22,940 nucleotides of DNA from Deltaproteobacteria bacterium. Lineage in GTDB: Bacteria > Desulfobacterota > Syntrophia > Syntrophales > UBA2210. Below the pieces are notes generated by a model. That model was not told the DNA's origin. It worked only from the letters and a program-made list of their open reading frames with translations, and ran no database searches. This document shows positions 14,329-22,084 of the stretch, piece after piece (position 1 is the stretch's first letter; every line of letters begins with the position of its first letter). A program made the position numbers and the translations under genes. The stretch lies in the NCBI GenBank assembly GCA_016934695.1, contig JAFGSH010000072.1, positions 1 through 22,940 of the forward strand, in the 5' to 3' direction.

Positions 14329-15756
14329 CTATTGGGGGATCGGAACGCTGCCGAGGAGGTACTTGAGGTCCTCGTCCTCGAACCTGATCGCCAGTCCGAT
14401 GAAGGGGGATTCTCCCCCCTCGTTGCTGATAAAGTCGTCCCACCCGGCCGACAGGTAGATATGCTTCAGGAGCCGGTACTCGGCGTATGTCTTGAGGTGG
14501 GCGTTCCGGTCGGCGTCGAAGTCAAAGGCCTCGAAGGTGAGCTGCAGCCGGTCGTCCAGGGCGAAGTAGTCTATCCCCACGCCCCCCGTCGATTCGAAGA
14601 TGCCCCCCCGGAGGGCGATATCCTTGAACCGCTTGCCGATCTGCGCGGTGAAGAGGAGCTCGTCCTTCTCCCACGTCTCGGTCCGCGTGGTTACCCCTCC
14701 CGTCGTCGTATCGGTCACCGTCCGCTCGCCCCGGGGATCGGCGACGAACCCGAGGACATAGAAATAATCCTCTTTCGGCCGTATTGTCAGGTCGAGGTAG
14801 CTCTTCCCGTCGCCGCTGTCGAAGAGGTACTCACCCCGATAGCCGAGAAAGGTCCTGAACTGCTCGGACTTCGACACGTACCGGTCGATCCCCTCCATGC
14901 TCTTCCCCACGCTCTTCAGGCTCGCGTTCAGGTTGTCGACGGTGTCCTCGTCGTGGATCAGCTTCCCGATGGAACCCTCCCCCCGGTTGATCTTATCCGT
15001 GATATCCCGAAGCGAGGCAAGCGTCTGGTTGAGGTTGTCGAAGGCCTCCCTGTTCTCGACCAGCTGGCCGATGGTCCCCTCCCCGGTGTCGATCTTCTCC
15101 ACGATACTGTTCAGCGTCGCAAAGGCCCTGCGCATCTCCGACGACGCCTCGCTGAGGTTGTCGACCATCAGGTTGAGTTTCTCGTCGTTCTGCCGCACGA
15201 TCCTGCTGAGGTCCTCCGTGATGGCCCGGGTGTTCTCGATGATCGCCCTGATATTTTCCTCGCCTTCCGCGCCCCCCACGGCATTTTTCAGGGAGCCCGT
15301 CACCTCCATCACATCCCCGGCAATGGTACCGAGCTCGCTGAGCAGTTTGTCGATATCGGCCTGCTGCTGCACCCTGACGATATCCCCGCCGGACCGGATA
15401 TACTCCTCTCCCGGCGTCCCGGGGACGATGTCGACATACTTGTCGCCCAGGATGCCGTACGCCTTGATCTTGGCCTGGGCGTCCTTCTCCAGCTTCACAT
15501 CGGGGATGATCCGCAGGGTGACCAGGGCCTTGCCGTCCTTGAGGGCGATATCCTCGACCCGTCCGACCTCCACACCCGCTATCTGCACGGAGGCGTCCTT
15601 CTCGAGGCCCGTCGCGTTATCGAACATCACCTGCACGGGATAGCCCTTCTTGAGGCCGAACCCCTGCTCGCCGACCCTGAATGACATGTACCCCAGCAGG
15701 ATCAATGCCGCCAGGACGAACAGGCCCACCTTTGCTTCGGTGCTGATTGAAGACAT
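14329..15756 (-). CDS. mlaD: MCE-domain (MlaD-like) protein with C-terminal barrel-like domain
   Basis: Periplasmic lipid-carrying component of an Mla-type transporter. The 475-residue product has one N-terminal TM anchor (about 10-24, VGLFVLAALILLGYM), an MCE domain (about 38-130: YPVQVMFDNATGLEKDASVQ, GVEVGRV, GILGDKYVDIVPG), and a helical region (about 135-295) with two copies of a GEGTIGQL/GEGSIGKL repeat 34 residues apart. The last 170 residues alternate aromatic and polar strands (YFYVLGFVAD, ELLFTAQIGKRF, LRGGIFEST, LTFEAFDFDA, IYLSAGWDDF) and look like an outer-membrane beta-barrel. E. coli MlaD has 183 residues and none of this tail. I prefer the ATG at 15756, which has GGAGAG before it, over one four codons upstream. 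It is last in the alr-ddl-ddl-mlaEFD block. Confidence 0.88.
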   Translation of the reverse strand: MSSISTEAKVGLFVLAALILLGYMSFRVGEQGFGLKKGYPVQVMFDNATGLEKDASVQIAGVEVGRVEDIALKDGKALVTLRIIPDVKLEKDAQAKIKAYGILGDKYVDIVPGTPGEEYIRSGGDIVRVQQQADIDKLLSELGTIAGDVMEVTGSLKNAVGGAEGEENIRAIIENTRAITEDLSRIVRQNDEKLNLMVDNLSEASSEMRRAFATLNSIVEKIDTGEGTIGQLVENREAFDNLNQTLASLRDITDKINRGEGSIGKLIHDEDTVDNLNASLKSVGKSMEGIDRYVSKSEQFRTFLGYRGEYLFDSGDGKSYLDLTIRPKEDYFYVLGFVADPRGERTVTDTTTGGVTTRTETWEKDELLFTAQIGKRFKDIALRGGIFESTGGVGIDYFALDDRLQLTFEAFDFDADRNAHLKTYAEYRLLKHIYLSAGWDDFISNEGGESPFIGLAIRFEDEDLKYLLGSVPIPQ

Positions 15757-15813
15757 CGTTCTCTCCATTTCTTAGTCGCCGGGGCCCGGTTCTTCACCAC
15801 GCAGCCGGCCCCT

Positions 15814-16560
15814 CTATACCACACTGATCGGACCTTCGAGGCTTCCGGACAGAAACTGCCTGAGGACGGGATTGGACGATTCCCGTATCTCCTCGGAAGT
15901 CCCGTATTCGACGATCTTCCCCTCATAGAGCATGGCGATCCGGTGCCCCACCGTAAAGATCGACTGGACATCGTGACTGATGACCACGCAGGTCAGGTCG
16001 AAATTCTTCTGCGTCTCGATGATGAGCTCGTTGATCGCCTCCGTCATCACGGGATCCAGGCCGGTGGTGGGCTCGTCGAAGAGGACGATCTCGGGGTGCA
16101 TGGCGATCGCCCTGGCGAGGCCCACCCGTTTGCGCATGCCCCCGCTCAGCTCGGAGGGCATCTTCTCCTCGACGCCGGGGAGACCGACCGCCTTGAGACG
16201 CTCGGCCACGATCCGCCGGATCTCGTCATCCTTCTTCCTGGTATGCTCCCTGAGCGGGAAGGCGACGTTCTCCAGGACGTTCATCGAATCGAAGAGCGCC
16301 GCCTCCTGGAAGAGCATCCCGAACTTTTTGCGTATCTCGTTCAGTTTCCGATCGTTCAGCGAGGAGATATCCACATCATCGACGAGCACCCGACCGCTGT
16401 CGGGCCGCAGGAGTCCGATGATATGCTTGAGGAGGACGGACTTCCCCCCGCCGCTCCCGCCGATGATGACGGTGGTCTTCCTGTCCTCGATATCGAGGTT
16501 GATGCCGTCGAGGACCTTCTGCCGCCCGAACGACTTATGGACATCCACCAGTTTGATCAT
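15814..16560 (-). CDS. mlaF: MlaF-like phospholipid transport ATPase
   Basis: Cytoplasmic ABC ATPase that powers MlaE-mediated phospholipid movement between the membranes. The 248-residue product has Walker A IGGSGGGKSVLLKH (the GGSGGGKS variant is typical of MlaF/Mkl), Q-loop FGMLFQEAALFDSMNV, signature LSGGMRKRVGLARAIA, Walker B IVLFDEPTTGLDPV and H-switch VVISHDVQSIF. The MRKRVGLARA and EAALFDS sequences separate it from amino-acid importers such as the one at 259-987. GGGGAG lies 4 bases before the ATG. The gap to the upstream mlaE is 22 bases, and to the downstream mlaD-like gene 57 bases. Confidence 0.95.
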   Translation of the reverse strand: MIKLVDVHKSFGRQKVLDGINLDIEDRKTTVIIGGSGGGKSVLLKHIIGLLRPDSGRVLVDDVDISSLNDRKLNEIRKKFGMLFQEAALFDSMNVLENVAFPLREHTRKKDDEIRRIVAERLKAVGLPGVEEKMPSELSGGMRKRVGLARAIAMHPEIVLFDEPTTGLDPVMTEAINELIIETQKNFDLTCVVISHDVQSIFTVGHRIAMLYEGKIVEYGTSEEIRESSNPVLRQFLSGSLEGPISVV

Positions 16561-16582
16561 ATCGCTCCCCGGGAGCCCCTCC

Positions 16583-17368
16583 TCAAAACATGATCGCCGT
16601 CAGGAAATAGTCGCTTATCAGGATCGACACCGACGCGAGGACCACCGCCTCCGTGGTGGCCTTCCCCACGCCTTCGGCGCCCCCCGTCGTGTTGAATCCC
16701 TTGTAACAGCCGATCAGGGACAGGATCAGTCCGAAGACCGCCGCCTTGATCAGACCGTTGTAAATATCGCCAAGATCGACCATCCTGGTAATATTCTTTA
16801 CGAAGGCCCCCTCGTTGATATTCAGGATCGGCACCCCCACGAAGTATCCCCCCAGGATCCCCATAAAGTCGGAGACGATGGTGAGGGCGGGAAGCATGAC
16901 CACCCCTGCGATGATCCGCGGGACGATGAGGTGTTTGACGGGGTTCGCCGCCATCACGTACAGGGCGTCTATCTGCTCGGTCACGCGCATCGTGCCCAGC
17001 TCGGCCGCCATGGCGGAACCCGCACGGGCGGTCACCATCAGCGCGGTGAGCACCGGCCCCAGTTCCCTGGTCATCCCCAGGGCGACGGTGGAACCGACGA
17101 GGCTCTCCGCGTTGAACATCCGGAATCCGTAATACCCCTGGAGAGCCATGACCATCCCGGTGAAGGTGCCGGTGAGAACGACCACGAAGATGGACTTGAC
17201 CCCGACGAACTCCATCTGTTTGAAGATCAGGCGCAGCTTCAGGGGGGGGCGCACCATCCACACCAGGACGGAGAGGAAGAGGATGAGGATCTTCCCCATC
17301 TCCTCGATATTCTCAAGGATGGCCCTCCCGAATCTGTCAACCGCCGCGGAAATCCTGTTCATACGCAT
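16583..17368 (-). CDS. mlaE: MlaE-like ABC permease
   Basis: Inner-membrane permease of the MCE lipid transporter, 261 residues, the usual MlaE length. It shows the family's hydrophobic segments and core: FVGVKSIFVVVLTGTFTGMV, MALQGYYGFRMF, LVGSTVALGMTRELGPVLTA, MVTARAGSAMAAELGTMRVT, QIDALYVMAANPVKHLIVPR and SDFMGILGGYFVGV. The ELGPVLTALMVTARAGSAMAAELG stretch is the best conserved part of the MlaE/TGD1 family. The ATG at 17368 follows AGGCAGG; a second ATG two codons in is also possible. It starts only 5 bases after the stop of the second ddl gene, so the cell-wall and lipid-transport genes share a transcript. Confidence 0.95.
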   Translation of the reverse strand: MRMNRISAAVDRFGRAILENIEEMGKILILFLSVLVWMVRPPLKLRLIFKQMEFVGVKSIFVVVLTGTFTGMVMALQGYYGFRMFNAESLVGSTVALGMTRELGPVLTALMVTARAGSAMAAELGTMRVTEQIDALYVMAANPVKHLIVPRIIAGVVMLPALTIVSDFMGILGGYFVGVPILNINEGAFVKNITRMVDLGDIYNGLIKAAVFGLILSLIGCYKGFNTTGGAEGVGKATTEAVVLASVSILISDYFLTAIMF

Positions 17369-17373
17369 CCTGC

Positions 17374-18438
17374 CTACAGCGGGCCTCTCTTGCCCGCGTG
17401 CGCTTCGAGCGACAGCCGGATGATCCTGCTGATCAGCTCGGCCTGCGTCATCCCCGCGGCCGCCGCCTGGTGAAAGAGGACGGTGGAGGGGGTCATCCCC
17501 GGGAGGCTGTTCGCTTCCAGGACCACCACCCGACCGTCGCCGGGGACGAACATGTCGATCCGCGCGTACACCTTCAGCCCCAGGGCCATGAAGGTTTTGA
17601 CGGCTGCGTCCCGTATCCTCTCCAGGACATCCTCCGGCAGCCGCGCGGGGGTCTTGTTCTCCCCCTGACCATACAGGAATTTATCCTCCAGCGAAAGGAT
17701 TCCCTGCGTCGGTATCGTCTCGGAGGGGGTAAGGGCGGCGGGGTCTTCGTTCCCGATCACGCCGCAGGTGACCTCCGTCCCGGTGAGGAATTCCTCGACC
17801 AGGGCCACGGCGTCCCACTCGAAGGCGGCCCGGAGGGCGCTCTCGATCCCCTCCGCGGAGACGACTTTCTTCACCGTCGTGCTGCATCCCTCACGGGTCG
17901 GCTTCACCACGCAGGGGAAGCCGATCTCCTTCTCGATCGCGGCGAGGACCTCCGCACCGCTCTTCTCCCATTCCTTTACGGAGACCGCTCTCGTCCGCGG
18001 GACATCCAGTCCGCTCATGGCGAGGACCTTCCGGGAGGCATACTTGTCGACACCGAGCGCCGATCCCAGCACCCCGGAACCGGTATAGGGGATCTTCAGG
18101 AGCTCCAGCACACCCTGCAGGCAGCCGTCCTCCCCGTACTTGCCGTGGAGGCCGATGTAGACGAAGTCCACCGCCTCATTCAGATCCTCATAGTGAATCC
18201 GCCTGGCATCCTTCTGCAGGTCCGTCTCGATGTCCCGCGTGGAGTTGCGCATCAGGAGCCTGATGGGGATCTCCCAGAGCAGCCCCCGGCTGTCCATGAA
18301 GACGGGGACAGGGTCGTACTCTTTGCGGTTCATTTTGCTGAAGATGTTCCTCCCGCTCTCGAGAGATACCTCCTTTTCGGAAGAGATCCCTCCCATGATC
18401 ACCCCGACCCTCAGTTTTCCTGATTTCGCTTTCTCCAC
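17374..18438 (-). CDS. ddl: D-alanine-D-alanine ligase paralogue 2, altered acceptor site
   Basis: ATP-grasp ligase of the Ddl family, about 354 residues, cytoplasmic. Shared motifs: GGISSEKEVSLESGR (Glu15 of E. coli DdlB), GLHGKYGEDGCLQGVLE, IPYTGSGVLGSALGVDK, VVKPTREG, ARIDMF and LEANSLPGMT, so ATP and magnesium sites (E308, N310) are intact. Unusual: the DdlB Ser150 position is Cys (REGCSTT, C185), Tyr216 is Phe (EDKF, F254), and the tyrosines before it are Leu. Ser150 and Tyr216 close the second substrate site, and Phe there is known from D-Ala-D-lactate ligases of Leuconostoc. The start is uncertain: the GTG at 18438 has GGAGTG 9 bases upstream; a GTG at 18450 is the alternative. It lies 80 bases after paralogue 1 and 5 bases before mlaE. 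Confidence 0.88.
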   Translation of the reverse strand: MEKAKSGKLRVGVIMGGISSEKEVSLESGRNIFSKMNRKEYDPVPVFMDSRGLLWEIPIRLLMRNSTRDIETDLQKDARRIHYEDLNEAVDFVYIGLHGKYGEDGCLQGVLELLKIPYTGSGVLGSALGVDKYASRKVLAMSGLDVPRTRAVSVKEWEKSGAEVLAAIEKEIGFPCVVKPTREGCSTTVKKVVSAEGIESALRAAFEWDAVALVEEFLTGTEVTCGVIGNEDPAALTPSETIPTQGILSLEDKFLYGQGENKTPARLPEDVLERIRDAAVKTFMALGLKVYARIDMFVPGDGRVVVLEANSLPGMTPSTVLFHQAAAAGMTQAELISRIIRLSLEAHAGKRGPL

Positions 18439-18518
18439 AACCGTTTTCACTCCATTACAAAAAGAAATATTCTTCCCCTTCTCACCCGCTTCCTCTCGCG
18501 GCGCGCTCTTCTCCCGCC

Positions 18519-19577
18519 TTACTGCAGCGGGCCCCTTTTCTCCCCGTGGACCCTGAGCGAGATATCTATCAGCTCGGACAGGATCATGGGAGGGAGCATC
18601 CCGGCCTCCGCTGCCTGCTCGAAGAAGAAGGACGACGGCGCCATACCCGACGATGAATTGGGATCGGTGATCAGGACCCGCCCGCCGGCCAGGACAAAGC
18701 CGTCGATACGGCCGTACGACCTGAAGCCCAGAGTCCTGAAGGCATCGACGACCCGCTCCCTGATCCGGTCCACCACGTCGGCGGGGATATTCCGGGGGGG
18801 CGTGAATTTGCTGCACCGCCCCGGCATGTACTTGTCGTCGTACGAGTAGAAATCGCTCTGCGGGTGTATCTCGGTCACCCCGAGGATCCCGGGACCGTCC
18901 TCCCGCTCCAGGACGATGCACGAAAACTCGGTCCCCTCGAGGTATTCCTCGATCATGGCGGTCCGGTCCCACGCGAAGGCCGCGGCCATCGCCTCCTCCA
19001 GCATCTTCGGGTCCCGCACGATGGTCACCCCCATGCTCGACCCCTCCCTGATCGGTTTGACGACGAAGGGGACGGCGAAGGTGTCCGTTATCCGTTTCAC
19101 CGCAGCCTCCCGGTCCCGCAACCACTCTTCCTCCCCGACCGTCATGCTCTCGGGGACATCGATCCCCGCCGCCTTCAGGATCTTCTGCTGGACGTCCTTG
19201 TCCATCCCCAGGGCGGAGGCCAGGACGCCGGGACCGGTGTACGGGATTCCCAGGATCTCCAGGAGCCCCTGGATGCACCCGTCGTCGCCGTACTTCCCGT
19301 GGAGGGAGATGAAGGCAAAGTCGATCTCGTCCCGCAGCTCCTCGTACGGTATCCGCCGGGCCTCTTTTGCGAGATGATCGGCGATATCGGCGGTCGTGTT
19401 CTGTGACACGAGCTGCCAGGGGATAATCCACAATCTCCCTTCTCCGTCCATGAAGATCGGAACGGGCTCGTACCGCTCCCGGTCCAGGTTGTCGTACACG
19501 TTCCTCCCGCTGTTGAGCGAGACCTCCTTCTCGGAAGACATCCCACCCAGTATGATCCCCACGCGCACTGTGTTCAT
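18519..19577 (-). CDS. ddl: D-alanine-D-alanine ligase paralogue 1
   Basis: ATP-grasp ligase joining two D-alanines for peptidoglycan precursor synthesis, 352 residues, cytoplasmic. Motifs: GGMSSEKEVSLNSGR, SLHGKYGDDGCIQGLLE, IPYTGPGVLASALGMDK, VVKPIREGSSMGV (S180 equals DdlB Ser150), FYSYDDKYM (Y250 equals Tyr216) and GRIDGF. The Glu-Ser-Tyr lid triad is therefore complete. Odd points are in the magnesium motif: consensus LEANTSPGMT reads ITDPNSSSGMA here, so the second metal-binding Glu270 is Asp (D305), Pro275 is Ser and Thr278 is Ala. Asn272 (N307) is kept. Weakened but possible catalysis is my inference. AAGGAAG lies about 9 bases before the ATG, 28 bases after alr. It is a tandem paralogue of the next gene. 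Confidence 0.9.
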   Translation of the reverse strand: MNTVRVGIILGGMSSEKEVSLNSGRNVYDNLDRERYEPVPIFMDGEGRLWIIPWQLVSQNTTADIADHLAKEARRIPYEELRDEIDFAFISLHGKYGDDGCIQGLLEILGIPYTGPGVLASALGMDKDVQQKILKAAGIDVPESMTVGEEEWLRDREAAVKRITDTFAVPFVVKPIREGSSMGVTIVRDPKMLEEAMAAAFAWDRTAMIEEYLEGTEFSCIVLEREDGPGILGVTEIHPQSDFYSYDDKYMPGRCSKFTPPRNIPADVVDRIRERVVDAFRTLGFRSYGRIDGFVLAGGRVLITDPNSSSGMAPSSFFFEQAAEAGMLPPMILSELIDISLRVHGEKRGPLQ

Positions 19578-19605
19578 CAGGTCTCGCTTCCTTGATCAGC
19601 CGCCG

Positions 19606-21564
19606 TTACAGGTCCCAGACAAAGGTCACGCCGCTGTTCGGGAAGACCCATTCGTCGTCATCGATCCTCAGTTCTATCGACCGTCCCTCGTCGATCCGCA
19701 CCTCCGGATAGGGGCGCCGCCCCGCGAAGAAGCTCACCTCTCTCACGTTCTTCAATCCCGTTCCCTCGTAGTGGAACGAGATCTCGAGCCCCCGGGTGGG
19801 GTACGCCAGGTAGACGGGGAACATCCTGTTCTTCCGGTCTTTCTTCGTTTCTATCTCGATTGCCATCCTGACCTGGCGGTTCAGGAATCCCTCGATCTCA
19901 TCCCCCCCGCACAGGACCTCGTAGCCCCTCTCCGTGTTCTTCGCGCGCTTGACCGGCACGTCGACGCCGTCGATCGCGACGCGGGCCACCCTGAAATCGC
20001 CCTCCTCGAAGGGGCCGTCAGCCCCGTTCAGGAGCCAGCGGTATTCGCACTTTTCCTCTTCGAAGAGGGCCGAGAGTTGCTCGTTGTTCCGGGCGCACCC
20101 GATGATGAAGAGGGTGTCCCTGAGCGTCTTTACGTACTCGATGTGGGTCGTGACCCTGAAATAATCGGCGCCGGGATCGTCGGGGCCTCCCTCTCCCCGG
20201 GGGAATTCGCCTATTCTGATATCATATCTGAACCCCATCCTCAATTCCAGCTGGCGGTTTTCCCGCCCGAAGAGGGTCTCGAACATCTCGTAGTAGATCG
20301 CGTCCGCGAATTCAGGATCGGCGGTCCGCGCCTGGAGACAGCCGCGTATCATGCCGTCGATCCGGGCGATCGACTTCTCTTCCCCCGGAATGAATATCCT
20401 CCGCAGTTTCGGCTCGACCGCATCCGGCTTCCCCTTGTCGACGAAGACGCGCGGCGCCCTCTTGCCCAGGGCGCACAGGATCTCGTAGCTGATCGTCCCG
20501 GCCTTTTCGGCGATCTCGGCGGCGGATATGTACTCGTCCCCCTGCCGCCCCATCAGGACGACCTCGTCGCCGATCCCGCAGCCGGGGATATCGGTCACAT
20601 CCACCGTGCACATGTCCATGGAGATCCGCCCCACGATGGGCGCCCGCTTCCCGCGGATCAGCGCCTCTCCCCGGTTCGACATGATAACGCCGTAGCCGTC
20701 TCCGTACCCGACGGGTATCGTCGCTATCCGTGAAGGGCGTTCGGTAACGTAGGTCCTCCCGTACCCGATGCTGGACCCCGCCGGAAAATCCTTGAGGATC
20801 ACGACGGTCGTCTTGAAGGCCATCACCGGCGCGAGCTTCGCCTTCTCTTCCAATCCCGGGCCGGGATAGACCCCGTACGTCATGATCCCGGGACGCACCA
20901 TGTCCAGGTTGAAGGCGGGAAAATCGAGGACGCCGCCGCTGTTGGAGATGTGCCGCAGGGGGATAACAATTCCCTCCTTCTCCAGGCCCTTCAGGATCTC
21001 GTCGAAGCGCTCCCACTGGAGAACATTGTACGCGTCGTCCCGCGCCTCGCTCACGGAGAGGTGGGTAAATATCCCCTCCACCTCTATGTTGGGAAGGTCG
21101 ATAACGTCCTTCACCATGGCGATGGCGTCGCCGCAGATGGCCCCTCCCCTCCCCATCCCCGTATCGACCTCGATATGGACGGGAAGACGCTCCCCTTTTT
21201 CAACCAGCCTCCCGCTCAGCTCGACGGCGAAGTGGATATCCGAAACGGAGGGGACCAGGTGGTACTTGACGATCTCGTCGATTTCGGCCGCCGTGGAAGG
21301 ACTCAGGATAATGACGGGGGCCTCGATACCGCCGACCCGGAGCTGCACCCCCTCGTCGGCGTTGGCCACCCCCAGGGCGTACACGCCGTTCTTCACGGCG
21401 GCCCGCGATATCTCGATCGCCCCGTGGCCGTACGCGTCCGCCTTCACCACCTGGAGGACCTTGACGCCGGGACCCGCCATCCGGCTGATCTCCGTCCAGT
21501 TCCGTCTGAAGCTGTCCAGATCGATCTCCACCCAGCTTCTGTATCTCTGCCCCTGCGGCTCCAT
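19606..21564 (-). CDS. alr: Alanine racemase with unrecognised C-terminal extension
   Basis: Interconverts L- and D-alanine with PLP, supplying the two ligases encoded just downstream. Residues 1 to about 378 form a complete Alr: PLP lysine K41 in VVKADAYGHG, HIEVDTGMGRGG, RHISNSGG, R224 in VRPGIMTYG, catalytic Y268 in SIGYGRTYV, PVGYGDGY and ISMDMCTVDVT. Normal racemases end here (GKRAPRVF) at 360-380 residues. This product runs to 652. The extra 270 residues start with a helical part (IPGEEKSIARIDGMIRGCLQ, YYEMFETLFGRE) and become strand-rich (THIEYVKTLRDTLFIIGC, KCEYRWLL, MAIEIETK, WVFPNSGVTFVWDL). I cannot name that domain. The ATG at 21564 fits the family; the ribosome site is weak. A promoter is at 21625-21652. 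Confidence 0.92.
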   Translation of the reverse strand: MEPQGQRYRSWVEIDLDSFRRNWTEISRMAGPGVKVLQVVKADAYGHGAIEISRAAVKNGVYALGVANADEGVQLRVGGIEAPVIILSPSTAAEIDEIVKYHLVPSVSDIHFAVELSGRLVEKGERLPVHIEVDTGMGRGGAICGDAIAMVKDVIDLPNIEVEGIFTHLSVSEARDDAYNVLQWERFDEILKGLEKEGIVIPLRHISNSGGVLDFPAFNLDMVRPGIMTYGVYPGPGLEEKAKLAPVMAFKTTVVILKDFPAGSSIGYGRTYVTERPSRIATIPVGYGDGYGVIMSNRGEALIRGKRAPIVGRISMDMCTVDVTDIPGCGIGDEVVLMGRQGDEYISAAEIAEKAGTISYEILCALGKRAPRVFVDKGKPDAVEPKLRRIFIPGEEKSIARIDGMIRGCLQARTADPEFADAIYYEMFETLFGRENRQLELRMGFRYDIRIGEFPRGEGGPDDPGADYFRVTTHIEYVKTLRDTLFIIGCARNNEQLSALFEEEKCEYRWLLNGADGPFEEGDFRVARVAIDGVDVPVKRAKNTERGYEVLCGGDEIEGFLNRQVRMAIEIETKKDRKNRMFPVYLAYPTRGLEISFHYEGTGLKNVREVSFFAGRRPYPEVRIDEGRSIELRIDDDEWVFPNSGVTFVWDL

Positions 21565-21624
21565 CGTCAAGGCAACCCCTATCGCTCGGATTCACATCTT
21601 GATTCTCATCCTTAAACCGCGAAG

Positions 21625-21652
21625 ATACTACCAAAACAGGGATGAAAGTCAA
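21625..21652 (-). promoter_or_regulatory. Sigma70-like promoter of the alr-ddl-mla block
   Basis: Minus-strand TTGACT (21647-21652; 5 of 6), a 16-base spacer, then TAGTAT (21625-21630; 4 of 6). The leader to the alr ATG is about 54 bases. It is divergent from the tRNA promoter about 105 bases away. Confidence 0.5.
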
Positions 21653-21755
21653 GGTAAAGGTACGGGTAAGAGACAGGAAGCCGGGAAATCGTGCCCGGAC
21701 GGGCGCCGCCGCACTCAAGAAGCGCACAGACGGGGAGGGAAGATCAGCTAATCTC

Positions 21756-21784
21756 TTGACAATAGAAGAGGGTTACGATAGAAA
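21756..21784 (+). promoter_or_regulatory. Sigma70-like promoter of the tRNA-Thr gene
   Basis: TTGACA (21756-21761), a 17-base spacer, then TAGAAA (21779-21784; 4 of 6). The transcript would start about 20 bases before the tRNA. Confidence 0.5.
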
Positions 21785-21812
21785 GGCACCTTCCGAATCA
21801 TACGGAGCAAAG

Positions 21813-21888
21813 GCCGATGTAGCTCAGCCGGTAGAGCAGCTGATTCGTAATCAGCAGGTCAGCGGTTCAAATCCGCTCATCGGCTCCA
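21813..21888 (+). tRNA. tRNA-Thr (anticodon CGT)
   Basis: A complete 76-base cloverleaf. Acceptor stem GCCGATG/CATCGGC pairs perfectly. D stem is GCTC/GAGC, anticodon stem GCTGA/TCAGC with loop TTCGTAA (anticodon CGT at 21846-21848, reading ACG), and T stem AGCGG/CCGCT with TTCAAAT. The discriminator is T and CCA is encoded. No intron. The terminator follows 11 bases later, so it is a single-gene unit. Confidence 0.97.
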
Positions 21889-21899
21889 GAAATCGAAAA

Positions 21900-21929
21900 G
21901 GGGCGCGATTACTCGCGCCTCTTTTTTTT
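21900..21929 (+). terminator. Intrinsic terminator of the tRNA-Thr transcript
   Basis: GGGGCGCGA (21900-21908), loop TTAC, TCGCGCCTC (21913-21921): a 9-bp stem with one G-T pair, followed directly by eight T (21922-21929). Confidence 0.95.
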
Positions 21930-22084
21930 GTCTCATACCCTCCCATCACGAATGCAATCCCGCGGGTGCGACACCACGCACTCATGAAAAAAGGTAAACT
22001 TCTGCCTGATTCTGCCGATTATATCACTGTGCCGCATCCCGCGTTCTCCTGAACGGAAGGCAGGGGAATACGCGAAGCAGCGCC

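Noticed and set aside
13645..15684. A 679-codon open frame on the plus strand.
   Set aside because: It lies opposite the HExxH protein and MCE genes and crosses their intergenic promoter and repeats; the product is low-complexity shadow sequence.
18439..19431. Upstream reading of the second ddl frame back to 19431.
   Set aside because: It overlaps most of the first ddl gene in another frame and reads as Arg/Gly/Pro-rich noise before the conserved Ddl start; the real start is near 18438-18450.
18519..19577. Calling the first ddl paralogue a pseudogene.
   Set aside because: The frame is full length with a good start, and the lid triad, ATP lysine and metal Asn are kept; Glu-to-Asp at one metal ligand is conservative.
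21642..22052. A 136-codon plus-strand frame across the tRNA.
   Set aside because: It contains the tRNA-Thr gene and its terminator, so it cannot be a real coding region.
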